From: Mercurialis annua | Taxonomy: Eukaryota; Streptophyta; Magnoliopsida; Malpighiales; Euphorbiaceae | Reading direction: 5' to 3' | NCBI RefSeq assembly: GCF_937616625.2 | Contig: NC_065576.1 | Coordinates: 1,552,501 to 1,616,500, forward strand | Length of the DNA: 64,000 bases | In this document: piece by piece, positions 13,207 through 24,854 of the stretch | How positions within the stretch are numbered: position 1 is the first letter of the stretch | Layout of the letters: the number at the start of each line of letters is the position of its first letter | The notes under the pieces: model-generated | Databases searched by the model: none | Told to the model about the DNA's origin: nothing | What the model saw: only the letters and a program-made list of their open reading frames with translations | Program-made: the position numbers and the translations under genes

Positions 13207-13984
13207 CTAACAAGGAATCTGTTGAGTAAACCATTTAAGAACTTTAATCGGAAGCTTTACAATGCTCATTGCCAAATTCGCCAGACCCGCACAACACACA
13301 CAACATGGGCATAAACAACTCAATATAGTCCTGTAAATTGCAAAAACACCCACAAACTCAATTATTCATCAATTTATACCCAATTGTCACAAAATTAAAA
13401 AAAATCTTTAAATTATCTTTTTTAATGAAAATTCACTCTCAAGAGCCGAAGCTTATGATCACTATCAAATTTGGGAAATTTTAGAATATGTACCGCCCGC
13501 AAGTCCACATATTCGACAATTTTGGACTATAAGCAGCCCTCATCACAATCACTTCATCTATTATAAAGGGCGTGATCGGAATTTGAACGCACGACTATGA
13601 CGTTTAGATGGCTGAAACTCAGACCACCAGACCAATCCGAACAACTTCATTTATCAAATTTCGGAATGTGGACTTCCCATAAGTCTACATATCTAGGCTG
13701 TAATTGGCCAGTAATCCACTCCCAACCACTTTATTGATTAAAACGGTTTGAACCCGCGATCATAACGTCAAATAGCTGAGACTTACACCACTCAACCGAA
13801 CCCGTGCGGGCATCTTTAAATAATGTTGATCGTGAATGCAGTAAAAAAAGAAAAAAAAAATCAAGAACGAAGAAAATATAAGTTACCCGATGACCCAGAT
13901 GACTGCACCAACAAGAGATAAAACCAAGGCAATCAAAGCAAATGGCAATCCAATCAAGAAACCCAACGGTCTACAATCGCCCAT
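13207..13984 (-). CDS. TAX: TAXIMIN-type signalling peptide
   Basis: Small cysteine-rich peptide of the TAXIMIN family, a conserved plant group linked to secondary metabolism and, in Arabidopsis, lateral organ separation (family knowledge). Two exons on the minus strand: 13984-13887 and 13330-13207, with a GT-AG intron of 556 bp splitting a Gly codon. The product is 73 residues. It starts [10 protein letters not shown], continues with a hydrophobic segment ([18 protein letters not shown]) that may be a signal or membrane anchor, then the cysteine cluster CLCPCCVCC, and ends in [12 protein letters not shown]. Length and all these blocks match the family as I know it. It was found by reading splice sites, since each exon is too short to stand out alone. 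A TATA-like site lies about 100 bp upstream. The intron carries two SINE copies. Confidence 0.92.
13440..13813 (-). repeat. Head-to-tail pair of tRNA-derived SINE copies
   Basis: Read on the minus strand, copy 1 (about 13813-13651) has an A-box-like GGTTGAGTGG and a B-box-like GGGTTCAAACC. Copy 2 (about 13650-13440) has GGTCTGGTGG and GCGTTCAAATTCC. The downstream bodies are alike (GTGGACTT, ACATAT). Box sequence and spacing fit plant tRNA-related SINEs. No duplication was resolved, and ends are approximate. Both lie in the TAXIMIN intron in the gene's own orientation. Confidence 0.65.
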
Positions 13985-14085
13985 TTTCTTGAAATCTTCG
14001 TATTTTTTCTGTTTTCAACGATAAATTTTGATTGAAATTTGGAGAAGGAACCGAGTTGACTGAGTTATTTATGTGAGAGTTGGTA

Positions 14086-14093
14086 TTATATAG
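14086..14093 (-). promoter_or_regulatory. TATA-box-like site of the TAXIMIN gene
   Basis: On the minus strand this reads CTATATAA, 102 bp before the ATG, a normal distance for a plant core promoter with a short 5' leader. The assignment rests on sequence and spacing only. Confidence 0.5.
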
Positions 14094-14099
14094 ATTCCA

Positions 14100-16972
14100 T
14101 AATATATTGCGACTCAGACGCGGATGATTGTAATTTCTATAACTGCTGCCTTGTTGGGTTTTCTGTATGGACTATTTTACCCTTTTGAAAGTGCAATTTT
14201 TGGTCTGTTTTAACTTTTTAAGTGTTTTAATTTTTAAAAGTCGGTGGGTAATTTTGGAATTAAAAGTTTGGGATTTTCGTGTCTGTTTCTTTTGGGTGAC
14301 TAGTCTCAATATGGCAGCCGGCCAGCGGCTAAATCAAACTCAAGGGTTGCCTTATTCAAAATAATGTTCTAATTATGTTTTTAAAAACAATACTATTATA
14401 TATTGTAATTGTAGGAGAATAATTAGTTATGTTTTGGTACAAATAATAATAATAATAATTTCTATTAATTCATATTAAATTTAAGACAATAAGACTCAAT
14501 AATTTAAATTATTACCATTTTAAATTTAATTATATATATTCACTTAATTTTATGACGGTATATATATGTTTCTCTGATTTTTTTTTCTTTAAAATGTTCT
14601 CTAATTAAAGAAAAGTTTGACTCCCATTTTTTTTGATCGGACTTCTAATATTGAAAAATAAAATCTTAATTTTTTTTCAGGTAAGTCATCCTCAATTTTT
14701 ATTTTTAAAATGCTTAATAGTAGAGTATTTATCACACATTTAATAAAATTGATAGAAAACTTTCAATATAAATAAAAATTAACTATTTCTTTAGTCAGAT
14801 TAATTTTAAGAAAAAAAATATTAGCCAGATTAAACTCTTGTAACTTAAAATATAGTCATCTTTGAAGTTTGAATAACTCTATTACTTGAAAAATATAACC
14901 ACAATGTAGTAGAGAAAAAAAAAACTTTGAAAAATATGACCACAAAAGTTTTGTGCAAAGTCTCAATGAATGTGAGTTTATGGGCCTAATTTCTTGACTG
15001 TGCTCACAGCTTTAGGCCATTTCTTTTCTTAGCTTGAGGCCCAATAGAACAAATAAATATATAAATTTTGTGCAGTGTTCTTACTTAAAATTATCATGAG
15101 ATGGAATAACTGAAATAATAGTGTTTGCATGAAAAAAATTTAATAGACTCCATGTATTGTTTAATTTTTGTTGATGGTACATATTTTTTCTATTTTCAGT
15201 GTGATATTAAATTTCATTTTATATATAATTTTTTTATGTGGATATGTGGCACCTAAATTTTAATTCATAAATAAAATATACTTTTATAGCCAAAAAATAT
15301 TTATCGTCAATAGACTTTCATTTTTTTTATAAATATGCAATCTATGCTCTCTTAATTTAAGAGAGATAAAAGCAAAATAAGACATTTAATATGAGAAAAA
15401 TTATACTACAATGTAACTACTGTACCATGCTATTCGTGTGTTAATCATGTGAAATTTTTAATGATTAAAAATAAATAGTAATTAAAATTTTTTTTATCGC
15501 AAATACTCATTGACTTGTTATAAATATAACATATCAATGAGATAGAAACTTTTCATGATATGATGTTTTTATGTGACACTCATATCAGATCTAATAGCGG
15601 CATGTCAAATATTTAGAAAAAATTACCAAAAAATTCAAAAAACGGTAAAAGATTCAAAAATACGCACTTTCAATTTCATTTAATATTTAAAAAATTTCAC
15701 TAAATATCTAAAAGTTTTGGCTTTATATATTCATATATCATAAATATACTATTAAAGATGTATTTCTTTATGGTATTAAAAATATATATAAAAAAAATAC
15801 GCGAAATGTGAAAATAAAGTCATTTTTTGAGGTAATTCTATAATTAATCCAAATATTCATATGATGTGTGGTTAGTAGAATTGAAACAGATTATTTTTTA
15901 TAATTTGATATTGTCATCTACCTATGAATTTCTCTATCTTTTTATATATATTTCAGGTTCATAGTAATTTATTATTTTAATGTGTAACATTTTATTTTAT
16001 ATGAAATTCAAATTGTTAAATTGTTTTTTATTGTATATATGTACATATACATATATAAGTGTATGTATATATATGTGCAGAGTCTACGGACACGTAAGTT
16101 TTACATACAAACAAAAAACTCTTCACCACAAACACCATGAAAGTAAGACAAAAAGCTCTTCTTCACATCTTTTGCTGCCATTCTCCACTTCTTTCAAAAT
16201 ATCATTATTCTTTTCTCACATTTCCCTTTCGGAAAATTATAAAATAATGCCGTTCTATATGTCATTCGTATAATAAATTAATAGTGCATTAATTATATCG
16301 GATTTCAACTAACTATTTTTGATTATCGGGAGAAATATTTTTTTTGCGTTTGTAAAAATACCTACTATCTTATAGCACATATTATTTGATATTTTTCGAC
16401 TAATTTAGGGTCGAGCCATATGTGTATTTTTTTTGGTACGTAAATGGATAAATATTGTCAGCTGCATTGCAATATACAATAATCTACTAAACCCCACATT
16501 GCCTACTCCCATGAGTTGACATGTTTATTAATTATTTCGTTTTCCTACTTATAATTTCATATCACATTGACCAAGATTGCTTACCTACTATGGCTATAAA
16601 TTTGTATTAAAATAATTATACATAGTACTTATTTTTTTCTCAAAATAATTAATATATAACTCAATTGATATTATATTATTTAATTAATTCTTAGATTATA
16701 AATTTAAATTTTTGATATTTTTAATTAGAAGTGTGAATAATGTCATTATCGAGTCGGATGCTATGAGTATAATGTTGGATATTTGAAATTCTTTCAGAGA
16801 TGTTGAGAAAGTGAGTGTGATGAATTTTCGAAGCAATTTTAATTTATCTTTTGTTTATGCATGGCGATCTGTAAATTAGGTGGCGCATACGCTCATTCCA
16901 TTTCAAATAATCAGGAATCATTTGAATTTTCTTTTGAATTTCTTATAGCTGTAATTTTTTTGGGAAATGAGA
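14100..16972. other. Gene-free AT-rich spacer
   Basis: Nearly 3 kb of AT-rich DNA. Open frames at 14167-14364 and 15980-16273 show no protein-like composition or known motif. A TATA/TGTA microsatellite-like stretch lies near 16030-16080. No terminal repeats could be paired. Confidence 0.5.
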
Positions 16973-16982
16973 TAATATAATA

Positions 16983-17321
16983 GGTTGAATATATAGTCTG
17001 ACTCCTGAACTTGTACCTTTTTATCCATCTAACCCCTAAATTTAACGTCTCACCCATCAAATCTTTGAACTTGTTAAATAATTCGATTTGACCCTCGAAT
17101 TTGATAAATACGTAAACATTAAACCCCTCCATACACAAATTCTTATAGAATTTTTCAAGTGTCAGGTGGACAATGAGAGGTTCAATGTTTACGTATATAT
17201 CAAGTTCATGGGTCAAATCGGATTATTTAACAAATTCAGAGATTTAATAGGTGAAACGTTAAGTTCAGGATTTAGATGGATAAAACGGTATAAGTTCAGG
17301 GGTCAAACAATGTATTAAGCC
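16983..17321. mobile_element. Mutator-type MITE, GGYTKAAT family
   Basis: Ends are GGTTGAAT on the left and GGCTTAAT on the right (reverse complement). Inverted similarity extends over most of the 339 bp (CCTGAACTT, TTTTATCCATCTAA, AACGTYTCACC on both arms). A 10-bp direct repeat TAATATAATA flanks it at 16973-16982 and 17322-17331. It has the same terminal motif as the elements at 25533, 27875 and 29326. Confidence 0.87.
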
Positions 17322-17331
17322 TAATATAATA

Positions 17332-18344
17332 TATGTATCACTGAGTTTGAATAAAAAAACACAAAGTGTAGATGAATTTCAAATACTAGGCAGCCTAACG
17401 TTATTTGTGTGAGTATGTAGAGGTGATTACCTAATTTTATAATTTTGACAGTTTTGAATGTTAATCTATTCCTAACAACTAATAAAATTTCAAAAATTTA
17501 TTATTTTTATCAATATCAACTTTTTTGTTTGTTAACTATAGTCCATATATTTGTTTAGTTATACAAATTAAAAATGTTTTTCCCACGTGAAATTATTAAT
17601 GCTAGCATGTTAAAATATGAGCACCAATTGAATAAAAAAAGATAAATACAAAAAAATAATCACAGAATAACTATCACATAAATAAAATTAAACTCAATTC
17701 ATTCAACTAAACGGATTTGACTAAAATTAAAATAAAAACTTTAAATTAAATTTAATGAGAACTAAAATTTGGTTAAAATGTATAATATCAAAAATTCTAT
17801 GGTTTTTTTTTCTTATGAAGTTCCGGGACAGTTAAGCAAGGCTGTATAGTTTGAAAGTCGGAAAATCAGTTTCTGTCCAAGGTTATGAGGTTTTTTTACC
17901 CACGAAGCGATGAAACTATCCCAACAAACGAGCCATAATCTTCGAGGACTTGTAATGTATTAAAAAGTTGGTTTGATCTCGCACAATTTTTTTAGAGAAG
18001 GGGAAAATTGCAAAGAGAAATTAGAAAATGGAGCTTTTTGATTTTAAAAAATGAAGAATTATTTTTGATAGTGAAAGATAGATTCGTAATTACAACATAA
18101 TAAGCAGCAACTACACAATTATTGCAAATTTGAGGACCCATTTGGTAACATGTATGTCCATATCAATAAACAGGACCATTTTGCAAATAAAGACATCTTC
18201 ATGTCTCTCTCACTTTTGAACTTCTCTCTATTTACTTTCTTTCATATGGTCCACATTTGATCCATATGTTTATATGTACATCCTCGAGTAATTCAATTAG
18301 TGGTACATTTTCTGTTCAAACCGATTTTTTTTTCCTTAAATGTT
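17332..18344. other. AT-rich spacer, nothing recognised
   Basis: No ORF or paired repeat ends are seen. A less AT-rich island at 17815-17960 has no similarity I recognise. Confidence 0.45.
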
Positions 18345-18575
18345 AGATGCAAATTTTTAATTTTGACATATAAATACACGAATTATCAGGTCTTTGTATA
18401 TATGACCAAGTTTCCGTTTTTGGTGAAAAACGGTGCCGTTGGTATTAAACGTTGCCGTTTTAGGTCAAACACGGTGCCGTTTTATGTCAAAAACGGGATT
18501 CGTGTTATATATGTAAAAAATTGATAGTTCGTGTATTTATATGCCAAAATTAAAAGTTCGTGTCAAATACCAAAA
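18345..18575. repeat. Imperfect inverted repeat, probable decayed MITE
   Basis: The arm at about 18350-18390 pairs with about 18523-18562 (shared motif CATATAAATACACGAA). The centre holds several copies of GTGCCGTTTT/AACGG. I could not find outer ends or a target duplication, so the class is open. Confidence 0.6.
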
Positions 18576-19019
18576 ACACGCGAAAGTTGGTAAGTTTTGG
18601 ACCAATTAAACCTTTTTTTTAATAAAAGTTTAAAACATTTAAAAATAAATTGAATACAAACAATAAGTATAATTGATATTTTTTTGATTTAGTTTGATTT
18701 ATTTACTTTAGTTTATACCAAACAATTGATTTTTTTTTTCCTTATAAAGATCTAACTAAAAAAATTAAGAAAATCTAATTTCAAATCAATTGAACTCAAT
18801 TTATCAGTTCAGTTCAATTAATTACTTTCATTTCGGTATTGAACATTCCTACTTGACCGATATGATTAATTACTTGCAAATTCATCACTCATTCTTCGTA
18901 TTGATAAACCAGCTTTTTGAAATTTTAACCTGTACATATATAATATACATGATGGAAACTAAATTCCAGTATAATTATAACAAAACTGAGTTGTACGGCG
19001 CTATCCTTATGAGAGAATT

Positions 19020-19500
19020 TTAGCACTCGCCCAAAAGACGAAAGTTTGACGGTATCAGAACCCGAGTCCACAAGAGTCGCCAAAGTTTGAAGATTAAAAG
19101 GTGATTTGTCCGAATCTCCATAAAGACCGACTCCTAAAGGACTTGGTAAAAGCGCGTTGCCCAATATCGTTAGAAACTTAAGACACGAAGAATCATATCT
19201 AGAAGAACGAATATATATGACCTCTTTCATATTCAAAGGCAAACTCCTGTTTACAAAGATAAATTTATTCAGGAATTTATTCTTGAATAAGACTTTCTCT
19301 GAATAGGGAATCTCTTTCCTATTCAAATACAATGCTACTAAGTAGGAACCATTTTCCTATTTGAAGACTACTAAGTATTCTCTCAACTACTATATAAAGA
19401 GTTTGAGATATATCTGAAAACACAATTACATTCATCTATGTAAAATGTTGCGTAAAAGCTAAACTGACTTTAGCATCGGAAAATTAATCGGACAACTACC
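19020..19500 (+). repeat. LTR-like sequence, probable solo or truncated LTR
   Basis: It has a TATA-like CTATATAAAGAG at about 19390, a following CA-rich stretch, and the phrase ACTGACTTTAGCATCGG typical of many plant gypsy-type LTRs. I found no internal retrotransposon region, partner LTR or duplication, so this is a fragment at best. Spacer 18576-19019 shows nothing else. Confidence 0.45.
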
Positions 19501-19576
19501 ATCTGATTAGCTATTTATCCTATTTTGTAAGTTTTATCGTCAGATCAGAAGACAGACTCCATCGATACACATCTAT

Positions 19577-19752
19577 GTAATCTAATAATCTAATTAATAG
19601 ATGATTTAACATTTTTGTATTTGTCATTAAGAAATTGATGTTATGCATATTGATTGTGACAAAATCTTGGAGAAATGGAAGTGAATCAAATTGAAATAGA
19701 CAAATTAGTGATAGCAAAGAATATCTGTTACATGCGGCCAATGTTTTATTAC
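19577..19752 (+). repeat. Uninterrupted copy of the Pack-MULE target unit (empty-site paralogue)
   Basis: The first part resembles 20167-20297 (TAATCTAATAAT, CATTTTTGTA, CTTGGAGAAATG). The second part resembles 24846-24916 (CAAATTGAAATAG, CAAATTGA/TTAG, TGTTTTATTACTCT). In this copy the two parts are contiguous across AATCAAATTGAAATAG, exactly where the 4.5-kb element interrupts the other copy. What the unit itself is, I do not know. The interval 19753-20166 is AT-rich without features. Confidence 0.8.
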
Positions 19753-20453
19753 TCTACACATACTCAAGCAACTCAATTAAGCATTCGTTCCAAATCAAAT
19801 TGAATTAAACTAATTAAGTTTAAATAAACTTTTTATTCAATTTATTTCAAATTTGAATTGATTTAAAAAAAACAAATCAATCAAATCAAATAATTTCTTT
19901 TATAGATTTTCTGAATTTGATTTAAATTAATCAATTCGGTTAATGTTCACTTAAGTTGCGCACATTTCTAATTAAGAAATATTGTTTTTTACTTCCAAAT
20001 TTATAACTCATTTTTATATTTTACCGATGAACTACAATTTAAATGATATGTACACTAAACATAATTATGTTAAAATTGTGGAATCAAATCCTACCATATC
20101 GGCAAATATCTCTTTTCTGTGATGATTCAAAAGAAAACATTTGTTTGAAATTATTCACTAATTACACATATATAATCTAATAATTTAATAAATAAATTGA
20201 TTTATCATTTTTGTACTTGTCATTTAAGGATTTGATGGCCTCTAGATGTAAAATTGTACTGTGACAAATCTTGGAGAAATGAAATTGAATCAAATTGGGG
20301 TTGTTCTACAATACCACTTAAGTTTAGGTACCACTGGCTTGCATAGCCGTTAGATCATTCTCTGATTAATGTCCTCCGTTGATTATTTGACCATTTATTT
20401 ATTCAGCCGGTGACGAATTTAAATCACAGTTAGAATTCGGTGACAATGGTACT

Positions 20454-20716
20454 ATGAATAATAATAACAGTGAGACTATGAATAATAAGAGTGAAGGAGG
20501 TGAGAATGGTAACGGCGGCGGCGGCGTTGGTGGTGGAGATGGGATAATGAATTGGCAAAATGCCCCCTTACATGTAGCTTGTTTAAGGATCGCTACTCCG
20601 GTTGATCAGTTGCCGAGAATTGATGCTGAGCTTGCTCAATCTCAGCATGTTGTAACTAAATATTCAGCTCTTGGTCAGGGTTTGGCGGTGATGATAAGGA
20701 GCTCGATCAATTCATG
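20454..20716 (+). pseudogene. KNOX class II (KNAT3-type) exon 1 fragment inside the Pack-MULE
   Basis: Reads as the first exon of a KNAT3/KNAT4-like homeobox gene. It has an Asn/Gly-rich N-terminal part, then NWQNA, then HVACLRIATPVDQLPRIDAE and LAQSQHVVTKYSALGQGL, which is KNOX1 domain sequence. Two lesions are visible. About 18 residues normally between NWQNA and HVACL are almost all missing. After GQGL a one-base loss shifts the frame, and GDDKELDQFM continues in the next frame. The fragment ends at the normal donor (ATG|GTATGT), so an intron edge was kept and this is a DNA-level capture, not a processed copy. No KNOX2, ELK or homeodomain exon follows, so it cannot give a working homeodomain protein. 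Confidence 0.85.
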
Positions 20717-21042
20717 GTATGTTATGTTGTTATTATGTTATTTACTCTGTTCTTAAAAAGATTGGAACTTTTATCAATTTTTTAACCAAAGCTTGCAAAG
20801 GTAGGATTTTTGTTCGATTTGATGATATGGGTTGTCAAGTTTCATGAGAATTTGGAGTGAATTGGCCGAAAATTTTAGAATTTTATTTGGTATACTTGAA
20901 TTGGCTTTTGGGATTTTATGAGATAGGATTTTGAAGTGTTTTATTGACTTTTAATTTATATAGTCTTTGTTTGGAAAATTTTGGGTGGAGATGAATGCAC
21001 AGACAGCTTTCCGAGAAAATTGAAGTTGGAAAGTTTGATAGT

Positions 21043-21162
21043 CTCTCATTTTGATTGCTCAGTGAACTTATTATCTCTCATTTTGATTGTTTAGTAAACT
21101 TATTATTTCTCATTTTGATTGCTTAGTAAACTTATTATTTCTCATTTTGATTGCTTAATGGA
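21043..21162 (+). repeat. Short tandem array, 32-34-bp unit
   Basis: About three and a half copies of a unit beginning CTCATTTTGATTGCT and ending in AACTTATTAT, starting at 21043, 21077, 21109 and 21141. It lies within the Pack-MULE, downstream of the KNOX fragment, in what was probably intron. Confidence 0.85.
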
Positions 21163-21485
21163 TCAGTAGGTTTTAGATGTTATTGGTTAGTATTACATGT
21201 ATGCAAACATGATGAAAGTGTGTACATCCTTCTTGAGAATTTTAAATTTTGTGATTGTTTGCAGTAGTTCTCTGATTTTAGCTATCATTGGCAATTATGA
21301 AATACATTACAAGTCTTATTATCTGATTTTGATGAGATTCATTTGTTAGAACTTAAAGCTAGGACTGGTATGTATCTCTATTCTCCATGTTGGTTAATTA
21401 ATGGTAGAAGCTCTCAGATTAAGTTGTAAGTGTTTTTTGTTTGACATGATTTTGTTTTACTGTATTTATCACATGACTAGTAGGT

Positions 21486-22569
21486 ATGCTGCTTGCACAT
21501 GTTGCTGAAACAGGGTTTTTAACGGGTATGTTATTGGAAAATTTACACATTCAACCTTCTTTTCCTCGGTTCTTATTACTTTTGTCGTTGAATCATCTAA
21601 TGGTGGGGCTTAAGGACAACGGTGCATCCAACACTGTCACCAATTCCCAAAATCAGCAACAACAACTTAAGAACTTGCAGGCAGATGGCTTGTTTAATCT
21701 TTTTGCAGCAACTCCCCTTAACAGGTAACGAAAAATGAAGTTAAATGCTAGTTTTCCGTTTCAAATTCGCAATAATATGGCGCTCTGATCATCATTTTTG
21801 TCTCGTTTGAACTTGGTCAGCATTCTAAGTGCTTCGAGAGAAATTGATTAATCTGCTTATATACTAATTGTAGTTGTATTTAGTCTAAAGCTGTTAATTC
21901 CATGTTCCTGATGATTTGTGTACATTGTAGTCCCTCTTGCAAAATGTTCTTTAGTAAAGACAATTTGGGTGAAAGACTGCAAGATTCATCCATTGAGTCC
22001 ATTATATCATCCAATACTGATTTGAAATCTAAAGAAAACTCTTTTTTTCTTCACAACAACATAGCTCATATCAGGAGTCTTCACAAATTGAGTTTGAACA
22101 CATCAACTCCGCTATACGGTCATGCTAGGAATTATATATTTCTTTTCTTTTTAGAGAACTTCTTTTAAGTATGAGTTCCCAGAAAATTTATTGCCGATGA
22201 AAAACATTTGTACTATTTTTCACCTATTTTGTGTTACTTCTGTGATATAGTCATTTGCAGTAGATATATCATTTATCCTATTGTCGTTCAAAAGGTTCCT
22301 CCGAGAATTCATATTCTCTCAAATGCAAAGCTTGACTCGCCCTTGCGGAAGGTTGCCAAAAGTTTTTCATTTTGTAGACTCTGGTAAACATAGAAAAAGA
22401 CTAACTGCTTATGTTTTTAATTTCCAATCAGGTGCAGCATTTGAAACTGAATTTCAAGCGGCAGTTCAAAAAATATGGTGACGACGAAATACCCATTGGA
22501 GAGTTGCTTGAAAAACTGATGAGAGACGCGGATAGAACTGAGATAAACTGGTTGCCTGAAATTTGTTAG
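21486..22569 (+). pseudogene. Unidentified captured gene fragment (+) in the Pack-MULE
   Basis: Exon-like pieces are visible, but I do not recognise the gene. The frame 21486-21728 is open and includes a Gln/Asn-rich stretch (TVTNSQNQQQQLKNLQADG) up to AACAG|GTAACG. An open frame covers 21902-22168 (SKDNLGERLQDSSIESIIS). A last exon at 22432-22569 starts after an AG acceptor and reads VQHLKLNFKRQFKKYGDDE, IPIGELLEKLMRDAD, NWLPEIC, then stop. The final exon has convincing protein-like composition. The exons cannot be joined with certainty. It may be several fragments from one parent gene. Confidence 0.5.
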
Positions 22570-23315
22570 CGCAACGGGCAGCATCAAGGTTTCTTTCTTG
22601 ATGAAATTGTAACCTTCACCATGGTGTCCTTATTTTTGGCTTTAAATGCTGAATTTGATAATTTTTTGGCTGCTAGGATCTTCATATCATGTAATTCGAA
22701 GAGAATACAGGGTTCCTGTTAATAAAAATATTTCAGAGATCCAATTGCACAATTCTTATTTCAAATTATTTGTCAAATCTCAATTTGGAATTCAACAAGT
22801 TCAACAGCTTTGTGATTTTTTTTATCTGTGGGTAATGCCTTTGCAGATTTGAACATTATAATCAACAAATGTCAAATAAATCTAACAGGTTTATAAATTT
22901 AACTATGATAATTTGAACCTTGTACACCATAAAAAATCTGAATTTAGCTACTAAGTGAAATGTTGTTTCATACATATGATCAAATAATTTTCTCCAAAGG
23001 GTAATTTTAGAAACAAAAACTGCACATAAAACCAAAATAACATAAACACAAACTGCAGCCCATCAATTAACATTATTTTCTCATCTGCAATCAAACAAAA
23101 GGGTAACTGTCTGAACTACAAAATTACATAATCTAATACAATGAACAGATGCAGTCAAATATAAACAAAAAAAGTTAACTTTCTCAGGAAACCAAACCAA
23201 AGATCCATACACAGACATAAGAATGAGACAATTCTAACAAAAACATCAGGAACCAAACCAAAGACACATATGCAGACATTAGGAGTGAGTCAATTTTATG
23301 AGCAAAAGAATACCT

Positions 23316-24641
23316 TCAGCTGTTGAAAGAAGCAGACTCTACCAAAGAAAGGTCATATTTCTCGAGATCATAAGGAAAAACTCCACACCAACGTATTTCA
23401 GGGACACCTTGAAATTTAGCATCCTAGGCCATTTGCTTGCAAAATAGAAGTGATGGACAAAAGAAAAGAGAAATCAATTCACTCTGACTTTTGATTGACT
23501 TGAATTTCAATGAAACCAAAATCGTGCATTAATCAATTAAGAAGCTAACTGTGGAACAAAACCAAACCAATATGGATCAGAATCAACCAAGCAGCAGACA
23601 GGCAGACACAAATCCTCATTCAGAATCTGCAAGAACGTGCTAATCATTTCACTGAATAATGACTAATGACTAACATTCTAAGGTACACATCTGAACAATA
23701 CTTAACCAAATTATTAACATAAAATGCAATTATATTAAATTCAAGAACACTATAATAAATAACCTAACTCACCTATTCTAAAAGCATTGCATTATTATCT
23801 TAATGTGAGAATTTCATGTCTTTTTGGTAAATCAGATGAGCAAAAATCGAATTACAAAAAGCAGCAGATATTGGAAATATTCAACTATTTACACGTCCAA
23901 AACCCTAAGAAATTATTAAAAATAATAATTGTAACAAATTACAGGAAGCGAAACTAACCAGTTAGTCTGCTATAAGCACACTTGAACAACGTTATAACCA
24001 AAATTGGCATACATTATATAGTTCTCTCCTTTACCATATAGACGAGTGAATCAAAGAACATGAGGACAACAAGTCGTTGTCTTGATCCTTCTTGGTTGAA
24101 CAAAAATATCACAGCTGCCAGTTACTATCAATTACAAACACTATCATCAATTATTAACTAAGCATACAAGCTTCTACTCCACATACAAACGAGTTCAACA
24201 AAATGAGTTGTGATTGGTTTGCTTAAAAATTCAATGTAACATTATTTACGTCTCTTACTTGTTGAACAGTTCAGTTTGGCTAAATAACATAATGCCATGG
24301 CAGTTCTTCCATCATTCCCCCCATATAACTTCTTATAAATGCTCAAAATCCTAAACAAAAAGACAGTAATTAATGAAGTGAATAATCATACATGAACTTT
24401 ATGTAATCCACTGAAGACAGCATTAAAGTAAATTAACCTCATAAGCCCCCGTTTCTTCCGAGTCATCAAATTGCAGACCACAATTGTCGCAATTGCTGCA
24501 AATGTATAAGCCTCTGTTTTCTGCTTCATCACCGGCAGCAACAACTTTAGCACCGCCTTCGCCCTCTGCTTCCAGCTTTGTCTTCTTCAAAGGTGATTGG
24601 CTACCGTCAAATAACCGCTCATCGATGCTTTTGGAAGCCAT
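23316..24641 (-). pseudogene. Unidentified captured gene fragment (-) in the Pack-MULE
   Basis: Minus-strand first exon 24641-24438 (68 codons) starts MASKSIDERLFDGSQSP, has a Lys/Glu-rich part and a cysteine cluster (YICSNCDNCGLQFDD), and ends GAYE before a GT donor. A last exon 23423-23316 reads DAKFQGVPEIRWCGVFPYD and LEKYDLSLVESASFNS, then stop, after an AG acceptor. Both are phase 0. A possible middle exon near 24020-24100 (RQRLVVLMFFDSLVY) is uncertain. The cysteine spacing hints at a small metal-binding knuckle. The ATG lies about 200 bp from the right terminal repeat, where MULE ends can act as promoters, so this fragment could be transcribed. The parent gene is not recognised. Confidence 0.5.
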
Positions 24642-24854
24642 CCTCGATATATTCCTTTAAACAAAACAGAAAAATGTAAAGGATAAATAATTTTTTCGAT
24701 TAGTTTAAGTTTAGGAAAGAAAATTAAAAGAAAAGAAAAAAAAATACTTAAATGAAAAAAAAGCTAAACTTACCTGCTATAACAGGTTATATTTGGTGAA
24801 TGACACATGTGGTATCCAAACTTCAGTGGTACCGTATATGAAGCCATCAAATTG

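Larger units (their letters stand above)
20298..24845. mobile_element. Pack-MULE-like element carrying gene fragments
   Basis: A perfect 9-bp duplication ATCAAATTG lies at 20289-20297 and 24846-24854. The ends form an imperfect terminal inverted repeat: GGGTTGTTCTACAATACCAC on the left and GGCTTCATATACGGTACCAC on the right (reverse complement), with further matches such as AAGTTTRGRTACCAC. It is 4,548 bp long and no transposase is visible. Inside, from left to right: a KNOX class II first-exon fragment (+), a tandem repeat, an unidentified plus-strand gene fragment ending at 22569, and an unidentified minus-strand fragment starting 204 bp inside the right end. Foreign gene pieces inside MULE ends with a 9-bp duplication are the definition of a Pack-MULE. 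The element is confirmed by the empty-site-like copy at 19577-19752. Confidence 0.85.

Noticed and set aside
15980..16273. 97-codon ORF with Cys/Tyr/Ile-rich start
   Set aside because: Derived from a TATATG-rich microsatellite. No protein-like pattern or splice context.
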